NCBI RefSeq assembly: GCF_900110145.1
Contig: NZ_FOCP01000024.1
Span: 1 to 50,546 of the forward strand
Source: Nitrosomonas marina
GTDB taxonomy: Bacteria > Pseudomonadota > Gammaproteobacteria > Burkholderiales > Nitrosomonadaceae
Length of the DNA stretch: 50,546 nucleotides
Reading direction: 5' to 3'
The notes under the pieces are model-generated. The model was given only the letters and a program-made list of their open reading frames with translations. It was not told the DNA's origin and searched no databases. Position numbers and translations under genes: made by a program. Below, piece by piece: positions 36,836-46,414 of the stretch (its first letter is position 1; each line of letters begins with the position of its first letter).

Positions 36836-38077
36836 TCAGTCAGACTGATTTTGTGACTGTTTGATTTTTGATATACGTGCCTCGCGGACTTTCGTATTGA
36901 TGGCTGCAGGCAGTAAAGCACTGTCGGCTATTTTTTCACGAAGCAAGCCGGCAATTTCTCCAGCGTTGACATTGCTGGCGGCAGATAGTGCGTTGTGTAA
37001 ACGGACCGCGGGTGGATAGGGTTTTTGGGCATAACCGGGACGACCGTGAAAGTCGCAGGCGCATGCCTGTATGAATTCTGCAAACCGATTTGGCTTGCGG
37101 TATGCATCAGTGGCTTGTAACAAATCAGCAATTGTTGACGGCCTGAGTTCTTCAGCGCGATGCACGGTACCATGAAATTTCGCAACCAGAGTGGCCAGAT
37201 CGCGCGAATCCCTGGGTATTCTGATGCGTTCACATAAGTCTGTGATCAGCTGTATACTGCGTTGTTCATGACCGATATGTCTTGGCCATTGTTCAGGCGG
37301 TGTAATGCCTTTGCCAACATCGTGAAGCAGTGCGGCAAAGCGTACCGGCAGAGAATAACGCTGACTGGCTGCATAGTCTATTGTAAGCATGGTATGCAGT
37401 CCGGTGTCGATCTCAGGGTGCACCTCTGGTGGCTGGGGTACGCCAAACAATACGTCGATTTCAGGTAAAATACGCGTCAAGGCGCCGCATTCCCTAAGCA
37501 TATAAAACATCCGGGATGGGTTGTTTTCCATCAGTCCTCGGGAAATTTCCTGCCAGACCCTTTCCGGCACCAATGCTTCTACCTCGCCATTGTGAACCAT
37601 GTTGTTCATCAGAGTGAGTGTTTCGGGTGCAATCCGGAAGCTGAACCGTGCTGCGAAGCGTGCCGTACGGAGTATACGAACGGGGTCTTCCGAGAATGCC
37701 GGGCTGATATGGCGAAGAATTCCTGCTTCCAGATCGGCAACACCATTGAACGGGTCAATGATGTTTCCCGCTTCGTCCTTGGCAATAGCGTTGATGGTCA
37801 AGTCGCGGCGAACCAGGTCCTGTTGCAATGTAACTGCCGGGGTGGTGAAAATCTCAAAACCTTTGTAACCGCGAGAAATTTTACGCTCGGTTCGCGCCAG
37901 CGCATACTGTTCATTAGTTTCGGGGTGCAGAAAAACCGGAAAATCCTTGCCAACTGGACGGTAACCGAGTTGCTCCATTTTTTCTGGGGTACTGCCGACA
38001 ACTACATAATCATGATCTTTAACGGGCAGCCCCAGTAGTTCGTCTCGAACTGAGCCGCCAACCAAATAAACTTTCAA
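36836..38077 (-). CDS. cca: CCA-adding tRNA nucleotidyltransferase (multifunctional)
   Basis: A 413-residue class II CCA-adding enzyme of the E. coli type. The nucleotidyltransferase head has VGGSVRDELLGLPVKDHDYVV, with the metal-binding DxD (DHD), and the RRDLTINAIA motif. A C-terminal HD phosphohydrolase domain has LLHDVGKG. It repairs or builds the 3' CCA of tRNA. The start codon appears to be TTG at 38077 (then AAA GTT TAT), which gives the usual KVYLVGG beginning; no good ribosome site is visible. The same-direction lytic transglycosylase gene lies 113 bases upstream. Confidence 0.95.
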   Translation of the reverse strand: MKVYLVGGSVRDELLGLPVKDHDYVVVGSTPEKMEQLGYRPVGKDFPVFLHPETNEQYALARTERKISRGYKGFEIFTTPAVTLQQDLVRRDLTINAIAKDEAGNIIDPFNGVADLEAGILRHISPAFSEDPVRILRTARFAARFSFRIAPETLTLMNNMVHNGEVEALVPERVWQEISRGLMENNPSRMFYMLRECGALTRILPEIDVLFGVPQPPEVHPEIDTGLHTMLTIDYAASQRYSLPVRFAALLHDVGKGITPPEQWPRHIGHEQRSIQLITDLCERIRIPRDSRDLATLVAKFHGTVHRAEELRPSTIADLLQATDAYRKPNRFAEFIQACACDFHGRPGYAQKPYPPAVRLHNALSAASNVNAGEIAGLLREKIADSALLPAAINTKVREARISKIKQSQNQSD

Positions 38078-38190
38078 AACAACGTGTTTAAATAGAAATA
38101 ATTAATGGATTGCAGGATAAAGCTGTTGTAAATATCTTTGGCATATCATATACCGAGTAGCGATTATGGATTGTATGCTACTGCAGATGC

Positions 38191-40137
38191 TTATTTTTTT
38201 GCAACAATACCCAGACGTTCTTTTAATGTTGGGGGAGTGCGATCCTGTTCAAGTACAGTTGAGTAATAAACGGAATTTTTCAGTACCTTTTTAACATAAT
38301 CTCGTGTTTCGCTAAATGGAATGGTTTCAGCATAGATCGCGCCCTCTAGGCTTCTTTCCGTATCGCGCCAGCGTTTTGCACGGCCGGGACCGGCATTGTA
38401 GGCTGCCGAAGCAAGTAAAGGCTGATTGTCCAGCGTTGCGAGGACATACTTTAAATAATACGTGCCTAGTCTTAAATTTGTGTCGATTTGCGTGATCAGA
38501 TTTTGCTGGAAATTGGCCATACCGAGTTGTTTGGCGACCCATTTCGCGGTGTCAGGCATCAATTGCATTAATCCGATTGCACCTGCACTGGATCTGACTT
38601 CAGACAAAAACCGGCTTTCCTGTCGGATTAGACCATAAACCCAGGCTTCATCAAGATCCTGATCTTGCAGAATGTGGCGCAACACCTCCCGGTGCGGTGT
38701 GGGAAAGCGCAGCCTGAAATCATGCAGATCAGTGGTTTTACTGGCGGTGTTAATAGCGCGATCATGATGTCCATGTCGGCGGGCAACTTCAGCTGCAGCG
38801 AGCAATTGCCTGTCATTGAAATCACGGATAGTCCATACCCATTCCCAATACGCCTCCGTACGTAGGTTCATACGGTAAAAAGCCAGCGTACGCTGAATGC
38901 CGGGTGTTTTTTCCATGGCAATTACTTCAGCTTCGCCGACCTGAACAGATTTTTGTGGCGTGCCAAGCACAGTGCCCAGTTCTTCCTTAGCCAGCTGACC
39001 ATAGTAATGGTGCTGGTTGCTGAGCGGAATCAGCAAAGTATTTGCTTCGGTTGATTTTCCTTTTGCCTTGAGCGCTCTTGCCTTCCAGTATTGCCATGTA
39101 CTGTCAGCCTGCTCGGCTGCAGACATGCGGTTGATGCCATCCAGTACGCTGTCCCAGTTTTCAGCACGCAGTGCAACACGTACCTGCCATGCCAGTAACG
39201 TATCGGTCATCGGGTAGGTATCTTTGATGCGTTGGGCGTCATGAAACCAGTTTAATGCACGCGGGTCATGTCTCATGGCTGCCCGATATCCCAGTCTGCC
39301 AAGAAAATAGGACTGGTCTGAGGCTGTAAGCTTATCCTTGATTTGATACCATTTTACCAGAGCAGGATTGGTGTCGCTGGTTAATAGACGCAATAACGCG
39401 AACAAAGCAATTTCACGATCTGCACGTGTGCTGATCTTGTTTTGCCGTGTTTTGAGGTAGTGCAGTGGATTTTGTGCTGCTGCGTTTAATTCATCGACAT
39501 TAAGCGCTTCACCTTCTGGTATTCGACGATTGATATAACGCGCCATACCGGTTTGTCCTGCTTCCAACGCCAGTCTGATACGTGCCCATCTGTCGTTTAC
39601 AGTAATAATGTTTCTTGAGATCAGTGTGTTAAACACCGGTGTGCAGCTATCGGGCATACTGTTGGCTGTAAACCACAAGGCGCGCGCGCTATCAATTGCA
39701 GCCTGATCCTGTTTTTCGATGCGATATTGATAGGCCAAACAAAGTAATTCGGTTTTTTTGTCGATCAGTTTTTGAAATTCGTGCTCAAAAAGTTGCCATT
39801 GATGATTATTGGCCAGCATTTTTAACCAGTCTGCACGCAGCCTGTCAGCGAGCAGATGGTTCTCGTGGCGTGTCAGAAAGGCCTCTATCGTTGTAATATC
39901 GGCTGTGCGTAAATACATGCGCAGCTGATAATACTCGATATAAGGTGCTAATACATGCTGTTGTAGACGCTGGGCGTGCTCGTGCACCAGCGCGGCTTTG
40001 CCTTCCTGGAACGCTTTGCGTGCAGCCAGGAAGTGATCGTCAAGTTGTGACAGGCTTGCAGGCAAGGCACCGGAATAAACCACGAGGACCATCGCCATCA
40101 GGAATTTGATTGTAGCAGGGAGATACAAACTGGACAT
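38191..40137 (-). CDS. slt: Soluble lytic murein transglycosylase
   Basis: A 648-residue periplasmic Slt70-type enzyme. A signal peptide (about 1-28) is followed by a long superhelical alpha-domain (30-470), a linker, and the lysozyme-like catalytic domain near 480-600. The catalytic Glu is in YGLIRQESRFLSEVRSSAGA, followed by IGLMQLMPDTAKWVA and NLRLGTYYLKYVL. It cleaves glycan strands to 1,6-anhydromuropeptides during wall turnover. The length agrees with Slt70. It lies downstream of gdhA and upstream of cca in the same direction, but the spacing does not demand one operon. Confidence 0.94.
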   Translation of the reverse strand: MSSLYLPATIKFLMAMVLVVYSGALPASLSQLDDHFLAARKAFQEGKAALVHEHAQRLQQHVLAPYIEYYQLRMYLRTADITTIEAFLTRHENHLLADRLRADWLKMLANNHQWQLFEHEFQKLIDKKTELLCLAYQYRIEKQDQAAIDSARALWFTANSMPDSCTPVFNTLISRNIITVNDRWARIRLALEAGQTGMARYINRRIPEGEALNVDELNAAAQNPLHYLKTRQNKISTRADREIALFALLRLLTSDTNPALVKWYQIKDKLTASDQSYFLGRLGYRAAMRHDPRALNWFHDAQRIKDTYPMTDTLLAWQVRVALRAENWDSVLDGINRMSAAEQADSTWQYWKARALKAKGKSTEANTLLIPLSNQHHYYGQLAKEELGTVLGTPQKSVQVGEAEVIAMEKTPGIQRTLAFYRMNLRTEAYWEWVWTIRDFNDRQLLAAAEVARRHGHHDRAINTASKTTDLHDFRLRFPTPHREVLRHILQDQDLDEAWVYGLIRQESRFLSEVRSSAGAIGLMQLMPDTAKWVAKQLGMANFQQNLITQIDTNLRLGTYYLKYVLATLDNQPLLASAAYNAGPGRAKRWRDTERSLEGAIYAETIPFSETRDYVKKVLKNSVYYSTVLEQDRTPPTLKERLGIVAKK

Positions 40138-40238
40138 AAAATATAGAACCTGATCCTAAGTTATCAAATAAAACCCGCGCAGAGAAATGCGCGACAAAAG
40201 ACTGTATAGGTTGTATCGGCACTACCGTGTCAAATTGA

Positions 40239-40273
40239 AACTGCCGCAGCATGACAGTCCTGCTGCGGCAGTT
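40239..40273 (-). terminator. Strong hairpin downstream of gdhA
   Basis: AACTGCCGCAGCA (40239-40251) and TGCTGCGGCAGTT (40261-40273) pair perfectly over 13 bases around a nine-base loop. It lies about 55 bases beyond the gdhA stop on the minus strand. The tail read in that direction is TTTCAATTTG, only a modest T-run. Confidence 0.75.
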
Positions 40274-40327
40274 CACCAATGTTTTTCTGATGCATTTACA
40301 CGCTGAATTTCAAATATCCTGGAATAA

Positions 40328-41671
40328 TCATGTCACTCCCTGTCCCAGCATGGCGTCGGCAACTTTTACAAAACCGGCGATATTCGCACCGTCTACATAG
40401 TTTACGCTGCCATCGGGTTTGGTGCCATATTGCAGACAGGAACGATGTATCGCCTGCATGATCTCCAGTAAACGTGCATCAACTTCATCATGTGTCCATG
40501 AAAGCCGCATTGCATGTTGACTCATTTCCAGACCCGAAGTGGCGACTCCGCCGGCATTGCTGGCTTTGCCAGGTGCATACAGTACATTATTTTGCTCGAA
40601 GCATTCAACGGCTTCGGCGGTTGATGGCATATTTGCGCCTTCGGCAACACAAATGACGCCATTTTTAACCAGTTCTTTTGCATCTACATCGCTGATTTCG
40701 TTTTGTGTTGCGCAGGGAAGTGCGACATCGACGGGTACATGCCAAGGTTTTGTGTTTGGCAGGAATGTCGCGTTGACCCGTTTGGCGTATTCGTCAACAC
40801 GTGCATATAAATGGTTTTTGACTTCAGACAAGATGGCCAGTTTTTCCGTTGTGAAACCGGCTTCATCAACAACTGTCCCGCTCGAATCGGATACAGTAAT
40901 AACTTTTGCGCCCAGTGTCATGGCTTTCTCGATTGCGTACTGTGCTACATTGCCTGAACCGGAAATGGAAACGCGCATGCCATCGAACGAGCGACGGGCA
41001 TGTTTGAGGACTTCATTGGCAAAATAAACCGTACCATAGCCGGTTGCTTCGGGGCGAACCAGTGAGCCACCAAAACTCAATCCTTTACCGGTAAATATGC
41101 AATCAGACCGATTGACCAGTTTTTTGACCATACCGGCCATATAACCAACTTCACGCCCACCGACACCTATATCACCTGCCGGGACATCGGTATCGGAACC
41201 AATATGGCGGAACAGTTCGCAGGCATATGCCTGACAGAAACGCATGATTTCACCCGGGCTTTTTCCTTTGGGATCAAAATCTGATCCACCTTTTCCGCCT
41301 CCCATCGGCAATGTGGTTAAAGCATTTTTGAATGTTTGTTCAAATGCCAGGAATTTAAGAATTGACAGATTCACTGAAGGGTGAAACCGCGTGCCGCCTT
41401 TGTAAGGTCCGATTGCGGAACTGTGCTGAATACGGTAGCCGCGGTTGACTTTAACTTCTCCTTGATCATCCACCCACGCCACGCGAAAAATAATGGCACG
41501 TTCGGGTTCAACCAGGCGATCAAGTACACCATGTTCTGCGTAACGAGGATGCTCGCTGATAAACGGCCATAAGCTTTCCATGACCTCTTTTACAGCCTGT
41601 ATAAATTCCGGCTGAACAGGATTACGTTCCGCGACATAATCGCAGAATTCCTGAAAACTTTTATATTTCAT
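40328..41671 (-). CDS. gdhA: NADP-specific glutamate dehydrogenase
   Basis: A 447-residue hexameric-type glutamate dehydrogenase, which aminates 2-oxoglutarate with ammonia and NADPH. The substrate lysine region LPMGGGKGGSDFDPKGKS, the dinucleotide loop SGSGNVAQYAIEKA and the closing APGKASNAGGVATSG are intact, and the length equals that of E. coli GdhA. In an ammonia oxidiser living with high ammonium this low-affinity route is the expected way of assimilating nitrogen. It is divergent from the dioxygenase gene across an A/T-tract-rich spacer, and a strong hairpin follows it. Confidence 0.96.
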   Translation of the reverse strand: MKYKSFQEFCDYVAERNPVQPEFIQAVKEVMESLWPFISEHPRYAEHGVLDRLVEPERAIIFRVAWVDDQGEVKVNRGYRIQHSSAIGPYKGGTRFHPSVNLSILKFLAFEQTFKNALTTLPMGGGKGGSDFDPKGKSPGEIMRFCQAYACELFRHIGSDTDVPAGDIGVGGREVGYMAGMVKKLVNRSDCIFTGKGLSFGGSLVRPEATGYGTVYFANEVLKHARRSFDGMRVSISGSGNVAQYAIEKAMTLGAKVITVSDSSGTVVDEAGFTTEKLAILSEVKNHLYARVDEYAKRVNATFLPNTKPWHVPVDVALPCATQNEISDVDAKELVKNGVICVAEGANMPSTAEAVECFEQNNVLYAPGKASNAGGVATSGLEMSQHAMRLSWTHDEVDARLLEIMQAIHRSCLQYGTKPDGSVNYVDGANIAGFVKVADAMLGQGVT

Positions 41672-41744
41672 CTTTTTATTTCCCCGGTATAAGAAAGGTT
41701 ATTCGTGAATGCTTAATTCTGCCAAATAAATATACTAACTGCAC

Positions 41745-41790
41745 AGTATTTTTTTAAAAAAAGCAAAAAATTGCGGTTTTTTTTAAATTT
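41745..41790. other. A- and T-tract cluster between gdhA and the dioxygenase gene
   Basis: Runs of five to eight T and A (TTTTTTT, AAAAAAA, AAAAAA, TTTTTTTT) surround GCAA-AAAA-TTGC. Phased A-tracts usually bend DNA. It lies in the divergent promoter region, so a structural role is possible, but no protein site is identified. Confidence 0.4.
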
Positions 41791-41846
41791 TGTTTATTAA
41801 AGATGGGCGATATGGTAGAAATTGCTACAGTCAATATGGGATGAGC

Positions 41847-42503
41847 ATGATGAAAAAACTATCCAGAAGGGATTTGGTGAAGTTTGGCGTGGTTGGCGCG
41901 TTGGCAGGTTTGTCCAAAACGACCGAAAGCTGGAGTGAGGTGATAGCAATGCCAACACCGGAAGAAGTTGAAGGGCCATTTTATCCTGTTACTGATCAAA
42001 TAGACAAGGATGCGGATATGACGCAGGTGACGGGACGCAGTGGCCAGGCACTTGGTCGGTATATTATTATCCGTGGGTCTGTCAAAAATAGCCTTGGCGT
42101 TCCAGTCAAAAATGCAACTATTGATATATGGCAAGCAAATGCTGCCGGTCGATACGATCACCCGCGGGATTCGAATCGGGCCCCGCTCGATCCTTATTTT
42201 CAGGGATGGGCCGTAATCCACAGCGATGCCAACGGCCTATTTCGCTTCAAGACGATAAAACCTGGTGCTTATCCGGCGTCCAGATCATGGACGCGTCCAC
42301 CGCATATTCATTTTAAGATCTTCAAACAGGGGTTTCCGGAATTGATCACACAAATGTATTTTCCTAATGAACCGCTGAATGCGTCCGATTTATTGTTTAG
42401 TAACAAAACCCCGGAAGAGCAGAAAGCTATGGTTGCACAAAAAACCGATAAATATGAAGGTATGGAGGTTTACACATACAATATTGTTTTGCACGGACAT
42501 TAA
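41847..42503 (+). CDS. Intradiol ring-cleavage dioxygenase, Tat-exported
   Basis: A 218-residue protein from the ATG at 41847; ATGs at 41841 and 41850 are equally in frame and the start is uncertain. The N terminus KKLSRRDLVKFGVVGALAGL is a twin-arginine-type signal. The catalytic core carries the Fe(III) ligands of protocatechuate-3,4-dioxygenase-like proteins: Tyr in GRYDHP, Tyr in GAYPASRSW and the His pair in RPPHIHFKI. Export is unusual for ring-cleavage enzymes, which are normally cytoplasmic. No aromatic degradation gene lies nearby. The substrate is unknown. Confidence 0.85.
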   Translation: MMKKLSRRDLVKFGVVGALAGLSKTTESWSEVIAMPTPEEVEGPFYPVTDQIDKDADMTQVTGRSGQALGRYIIIRGSVKNSLGVPVKNATIDIWQANAAGRYDHPRDSNRAPLDPYFQGWAVIHSDANGLFRFKTIKPGAYPASRSWTRPPHIHFKIFKQGFPELITQMYFPNEPLNASDLLFSNKTPEEQKAMVAQKTDKYEGMEVYTYNIVLHGH

Positions 42504-42632
42504 CTGCAATTGCTGTATTGATACATAGAGGCTGTTCGCAGTACGTTATCAATACGCGGCTGCACCGGATTTATCCCGAATACAACTCTATGACACGTAA
42601 ATGATTCATTTGCCTTGATATCAATACCTTGA

Positions 42633-43469
42633 ATGAAACCCGACTCAATTAACTATAAAATTATCACTGCACAGCCCGATTTCCTGGCAAAGGTTATTCG
42701 CATTGATGCAAACTCTGATCGTTGTTTTCAAGAAATGGATAGCCTGTTACGCACCGATCAGGGCGCAGTGTCTCTGATACTTCGTGTGGCAAATTCAGCA
42801 ATGTATAGCAGAGGCAAAGATATTAAGACAATACCGCATGCGATTAATTTGTTGGGTATCAATGTGATTCGCTCTCTGGCGATACTATCGGTATCCCGCT
42901 CTATTTTTACACGCAGTAAAAACCGGCTGATTAAACAGCATGTCTGGCAGCACTCGTTGTTAACAGCACTGGCAAGCCAGCAGATTTGTGCTGAAATGGG
43001 CAAGAAATCGCATGCTGAAGAAGCGTTCGTTGCAGGGTTATTGCATGATATTGGAAAACTACTGTTATTTTACAATAGTCCAGATGAATATAATCTGACC
43101 CTTGACCATGCTTTAGAAACACCCTGTTCCTGCGCAGATGCAGAGCGAAAATTTCTCGGAACCGATCACTATGAAGTTGGCAAGAAAGCGGTTGCTGAAT
43201 GGAGATTGCCTGCGTATTTTGACTACTACGTTGCAACCGACCTCGATACACCAGCGACTTTTCCGAGTAAAAGCAGTGCTGTACATTTTCTAGCTATTGC
43301 GAATAGTTTTGTCAAATATGCGGGATTTGGTGCAAACAAATCCGATCCGTCAGAGCGCAAGGAAAAATTGATGAAACTGGGCGCGAGCGATAATTTTAGT
43401 GATTATCTTTTGGAAGAATCATTTATGCGACAATTGGTTCAGAACGAAATCTATCGGTTATGCATGTGA
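42633..43469 (+). CDS. HDOD-domain protein
   Basis: A 278-residue protein that is one HDOD domain, a catalytically inert relative of HD phosphohydrolases used in signalling. Residues 10-100 cover the helical start (QMDSLLRTDQGAVSLILRVANSAMY), and GLLHDIGKLLLFYN keeps the HD motif region. HDOD proteins usually act as scaffolds next to GGDEF, PAS or kinase modules. A class III adenylate cyclase gene starts about 40 bases downstream in the same direction, so the two probably work together. The ATG has only a poor ribosome site. Confidence 0.88.
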   Translation: MKPDSINYKIITAQPDFLAKVIRIDANSDRCFQEMDSLLRTDQGAVSLILRVANSAMYSRGKDIKTIPHAINLLGINVIRSLAILSVSRSIFTRSKNRLIKQHVWQHSLLTALASQQICAEMGKKSHAEEAFVAGLLHDIGKLLLFYNSPDEYNLTLDHALETPCSCADAERKFLGTDHYEVGKKAVAEWRLPAYFDYYVATDLDTPATFPSKSSAVHFLAIANSFVKYAGFGANKSDPSERKEKLMKLGASDNFSDYLLEESFMRQLVQNEIYRLCM

Positions 43470-43506
43470 AGTACAATTAAGGCCAGAATAAATAATATGA
43501 TCATTG

Positions 43507-45105
43507 ATGCCTATGGATGCAGGCACTGAAACACATTTAACACAACACATCATCATTACATCCCTTGAGCAGAATATCTGGGACGATGTGAAAATTCTAC
43601 TGAATCGTAGGTTAAACAGGCTTCGGATAGAGCAATTAGCCGAGCCTACGTTTTTTTTGCTGCACCAAATGGTGACTAATTTGATTAATGTCTTACACTA
43701 CAATGTGTTTCGGCAAGTCGTACGAACTGATTTCGGCCTGGGGGCAAGCAATGATGAAACAGAATTGAAAGCGTTGTTTAATAGTGAACTGGCTGATCAT
43801 GGGGACAGAAATATCGCTAAATTCTGTGAATTGAATGATTTGTATATTTCTCTGGCTTTTGACGATACAAAGGAAACCATTGTTGTAATCAGTGCGCCAG
43901 AATTCTGTAAAGATGTGTTGCAACATAGCCATAAACTGATCCAAACGCTGGGTTACGCAGCTATAAACAACAAACCGGCATCTAATGCAAAACATTTTTC
44001 GATTAAACTTGTAAAACATCTCGCGCATCAGCATCCTGCCATTCTGCCGGAATTGATCACAAACAGGAATGAGTTAAGCAGCCTGAAGGAGATTTTTTCA
44101 CAGCTATCCTACGGTATCGCATGTTTTACCGGAATTGGTGGTGTTCAGGCAGTTTCGCCGTCAATCTTGGCACTTCTTGGATTGGAGGTAAATAAAGCGT
44201 CTTACGAAATATTCGCGAGATCCATTTCGATTCATTTCTATAACGACGTGATATGGGGCATGGCGCTTGAATCATCGAACGGTAAATTTGAAAATTACAG
44301 AGTACGAGTAAAGACGCAAAAAAATCCTGAAGAATCAGTCTTGTTCAATGTCAGCGGTTTTCGTGATGGCAACGCGACAATTCACACGTTATGGCAAAAA
44401 ATTTCGCTGGATGGTGGTAATGCAAACAATCTGTCGGAAGGTGATCTTATCAATGAAGCAAAAGTGCATAATATAACTCGAAATTATGTACCACAGTTGG
44501 TTGAAAAGAAAGCAAGGGAAGTGGTCAGGCTGGGCAGCAATTTGCTGAAAAATGAGGAATGTTATTTTGCTGTGTTGTTCTGTGACATTGTTGGTTTTAC
44601 AAGGTTTGTAGAACAGAATGAACAGGAAGAGTCAATTATTCATGTATTAAATTCGGTTTTGCGCAGAATTTCACTGTCTGTAAAAAAATTTGGAGGATTT
44701 ATAGACAAGTTTATGGGCGACTGTATTATGGTCTTGTTTCGAAATCCACACGATGCGGTGATGGCGGCGCTGGAAATGCAAAGACACTCTCAAGATATCA
44801 ATTCACTGCGGGAACGCGCGGATCTGGAGAAGCTTCAGTTACGTATTGGAATACATTGGGGAAAAGTGGTCATAGGCAATGTTGGTACACCGGAACGGCT
44901 GGATTGGACAACAATAGGTGATGTTGTAAATACAGCTTCCCGTATTGAAAAAAACTGTCAGCCCGGTGATGTTCTGATCAGTGAAATAATGCGAGAGGCG
45001 ATAGAACAGAGTGATGATCTGAGCTTTAGATGCGGTGACACATTTTATATCAGCCTCAAAGGTAAAAAAGAAAAACTGGCAGTCTGCTATGCATTTTCGA
45101 ACTGA
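43507..45105 (+). CDS. Class III adenylate/guanylate cyclase
   Basis: A 532-residue cyclase from the ATG at 43507; ATG 43513 is also possible and the ribosome site is poor. The C-terminal catalytic domain (about 355-530) has both metal-binding Asp residues (FCDIVGFT; DKFMGDCIMV), the base-recognising Lys in IDKFMGD and Thr in DWTTIGDVVNTASR, and the transition-state Asn and Arg there. The Lys and Thr favour ATP, so cAMP is the likely product. The middle (about 195-310) resembles a PAS-like sensor; the first 170 residues are unrecognised. It follows the HDOD gene. Confidence 0.9.
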   Translation: MPMDAGTETHLTQHIIITSLEQNIWDDVKILLNRRLNRLRIEQLAEPTFFLLHQMVTNLINVLHYNVFRQVVRTDFGLGASNDETELKALFNSELADHGDRNIAKFCELNDLYISLAFDDTKETIVVISAPEFCKDVLQHSHKLIQTLGYAAINNKPASNAKHFSIKLVKHLAHQHPAILPELITNRNELSSLKEIFSQLSYGIACFTGIGGVQAVSPSILALLGLEVNKASYEIFARSISIHFYNDVIWGMALESSNGKFENYRVRVKTQKNPEESVLFNVSGFRDGNATIHTLWQKISLDGGNANNLSEGDLINEAKVHNITRNYVPQLVEKKAREVVRLGSNLLKNEECYFAVLFCDIVGFTRFVEQNEQEESIIHVLNSVLRRISLSVKKFGGFIDKFMGDCIMVLFRNPHDAVMAALEMQRHSQDINSLRERADLEKLQLRIGIHWGKVVIGNVGTPERLDWTTIGDVVNTASRIEKNCQPGDVLISEIMREAIEQSDDLSFRCGDTFYISLKGKKEKLAVCYAFSN

Positions 45106-45242
45106 TGGAGTGGTCATAATACTGACAGTAACAACCTAACGTCATTTGAAGATGCTGGGTGGATGAAAACCTTTGGTTTGAGTGGTGTAAATGATCTGGA
45201 TACAAGTTAACTGTGACAACACGTTACAGTGGTGGCAGATCG

Positions 45243-45280
45243 CTAAACCGCATTCCTGAAGATTTGTCGCTGCGGTTTAG
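45243..45280. terminator. Bidirectional hairpin between cyclase and fabI genes
   Basis: CTAAACCGCA (45243-45252) and TGCGGTTTAG (45271-45280) are perfect inverted copies around an 18-base loop, halfway between two converging genes. No T-run follows, so termination would be weak or Rho-assisted. The remainder of 45106-45411 shows no gene. Confidence 0.45.
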
Positions 45281-45411
45281 ACTGCATAGAGGCTCCTGAA
45301 CATTATTATCAGTAATCAAGTCGGTTTGTTTTTAACATAACTGCGCCAGCACAGAAGGGTTCTCAATGCCCTGTGTGTATGGTTATATCAACAGCAGCAA
45401 AAGTGTTAAGG

Positions 45412-46197
45412 CTATTCGCCGAGGCTAAAAGCCACTGTATTAAATCCGGCGTCAACATAAGTGATCTCACCTGTTATACCGCTTGCAAGGTCACTGCAAA
45501 GAAACGCTGCCACATTGCCAACTTCTTCGATGGTAACGTTGCGTCTTAATGGTGAAACTTTTTCTGTATAGCCCAATAATTTTCCAAAATTACCTATTCC
45601 GGCAGCTGCAAGTGTTTTGATAGGGCCGGCAGATATAGCGTTTACACGGATTCCCTTGGGGCCCAAACTCGATGCCATAAAACGCACATTTGCTTCCAGG
45701 CTGGCTTTTGCCAGTCCCATGACATTATAATTGGGCATCACCCGAACTGCTCCCAAATAACTGAGCGACAATAATGCGGCATTCCTGTTCTGCATGAGCG
45801 GTAAACCGGCTTTTGCCATCGCTGAGAAACTATAGGCGCTGATGTCATGTGCGATACGGTACGCCTCACGATTAACGCTTTCAAGATAATCACCCGTTAG
45901 TGCTTCGCGTGGTGCATAAGCGATTGAATGAATGATGCAATCCAGTCCATCCCAATGGTCCTGCAGTTTTTCAAAACACTGGGTGATTTCGCTGTCGCTT
46001 GCGACATCGCATGGTAGCAATATATCGCTATCCATTTCAGCTGCCAATTTTTCAATTCTGCTCCGGAGATTTTCATTTTGATAAGTAAAAGCAAGCGTGG
46101 CCCCTTCTCGGTGCATGGCTTGCGCGATACCATAAGCAATTGAGCGATTACTAAGTAATCCGGTAATGAGCACGCGTTTGTTGTTGAGGAATCCCAT
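45412..46197 (-). CDS. fabI: Enoyl-[acyl-carrier-protein] reductase FabI
   Basis: A 261-residue NADH-dependent reductase of the short-chain dehydrogenase fold, catalysing the last step of each fatty-acid elongation round. The FabI-type dinucleotide region [16 protein letters not shown] follows the start, and the catalytic pair Tyr-x6-Lys is in [27 protein letters not shown] is the substrate-loop region. The length matches E. coli FabI (262). The start at 46197 follows AAGGAAATTTT; the in-frame ATG at 46257 is rejected. It is divergent from the peptide-binding-protein gene. Confidence 0.95.
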   Translation of the reverse strand: MGFLNNKRVLITGLLSNRSIAYGIAQAMHREGATLAFTYQNENLRSRIEKLAAEMDSDILLPCDVASDSEITQCFEKLQDHWDGLDCIIHSIAYAPREALTGDYLESVNREAYRIAHDISAYSFSAMAKAGLPLMQNRNAALLSLSYLGAVRVMPNYNVMGLAKASLEANVRFMASSLGPKGIRVNAISAGPIKTLAAAGIGNFGKLLGYTEKVSPLRRNVTIEEVGNVAAFLCSDLASGITGEITYVDAGFNTVAFSLGE

Positions 46198-46414
46198 AAA
46201 ATTTCCTTGTAAATTTTTTTGTAATCGTGAATTATTATAGCCGATGCTGATATTCATTAGAATGAATACACCAAAATCAGCACATCTGAAATTTTTTCTG
46301 ATTGGTATTTTTTTAGCGATAGAATTGACTGATTGTAGATTGCGTGATCGGCTATGTTTTTATCATTTGATTGTCTGGCACATAGTCCAGAATGGGTTGC
46401 AGAACGAATTTACA

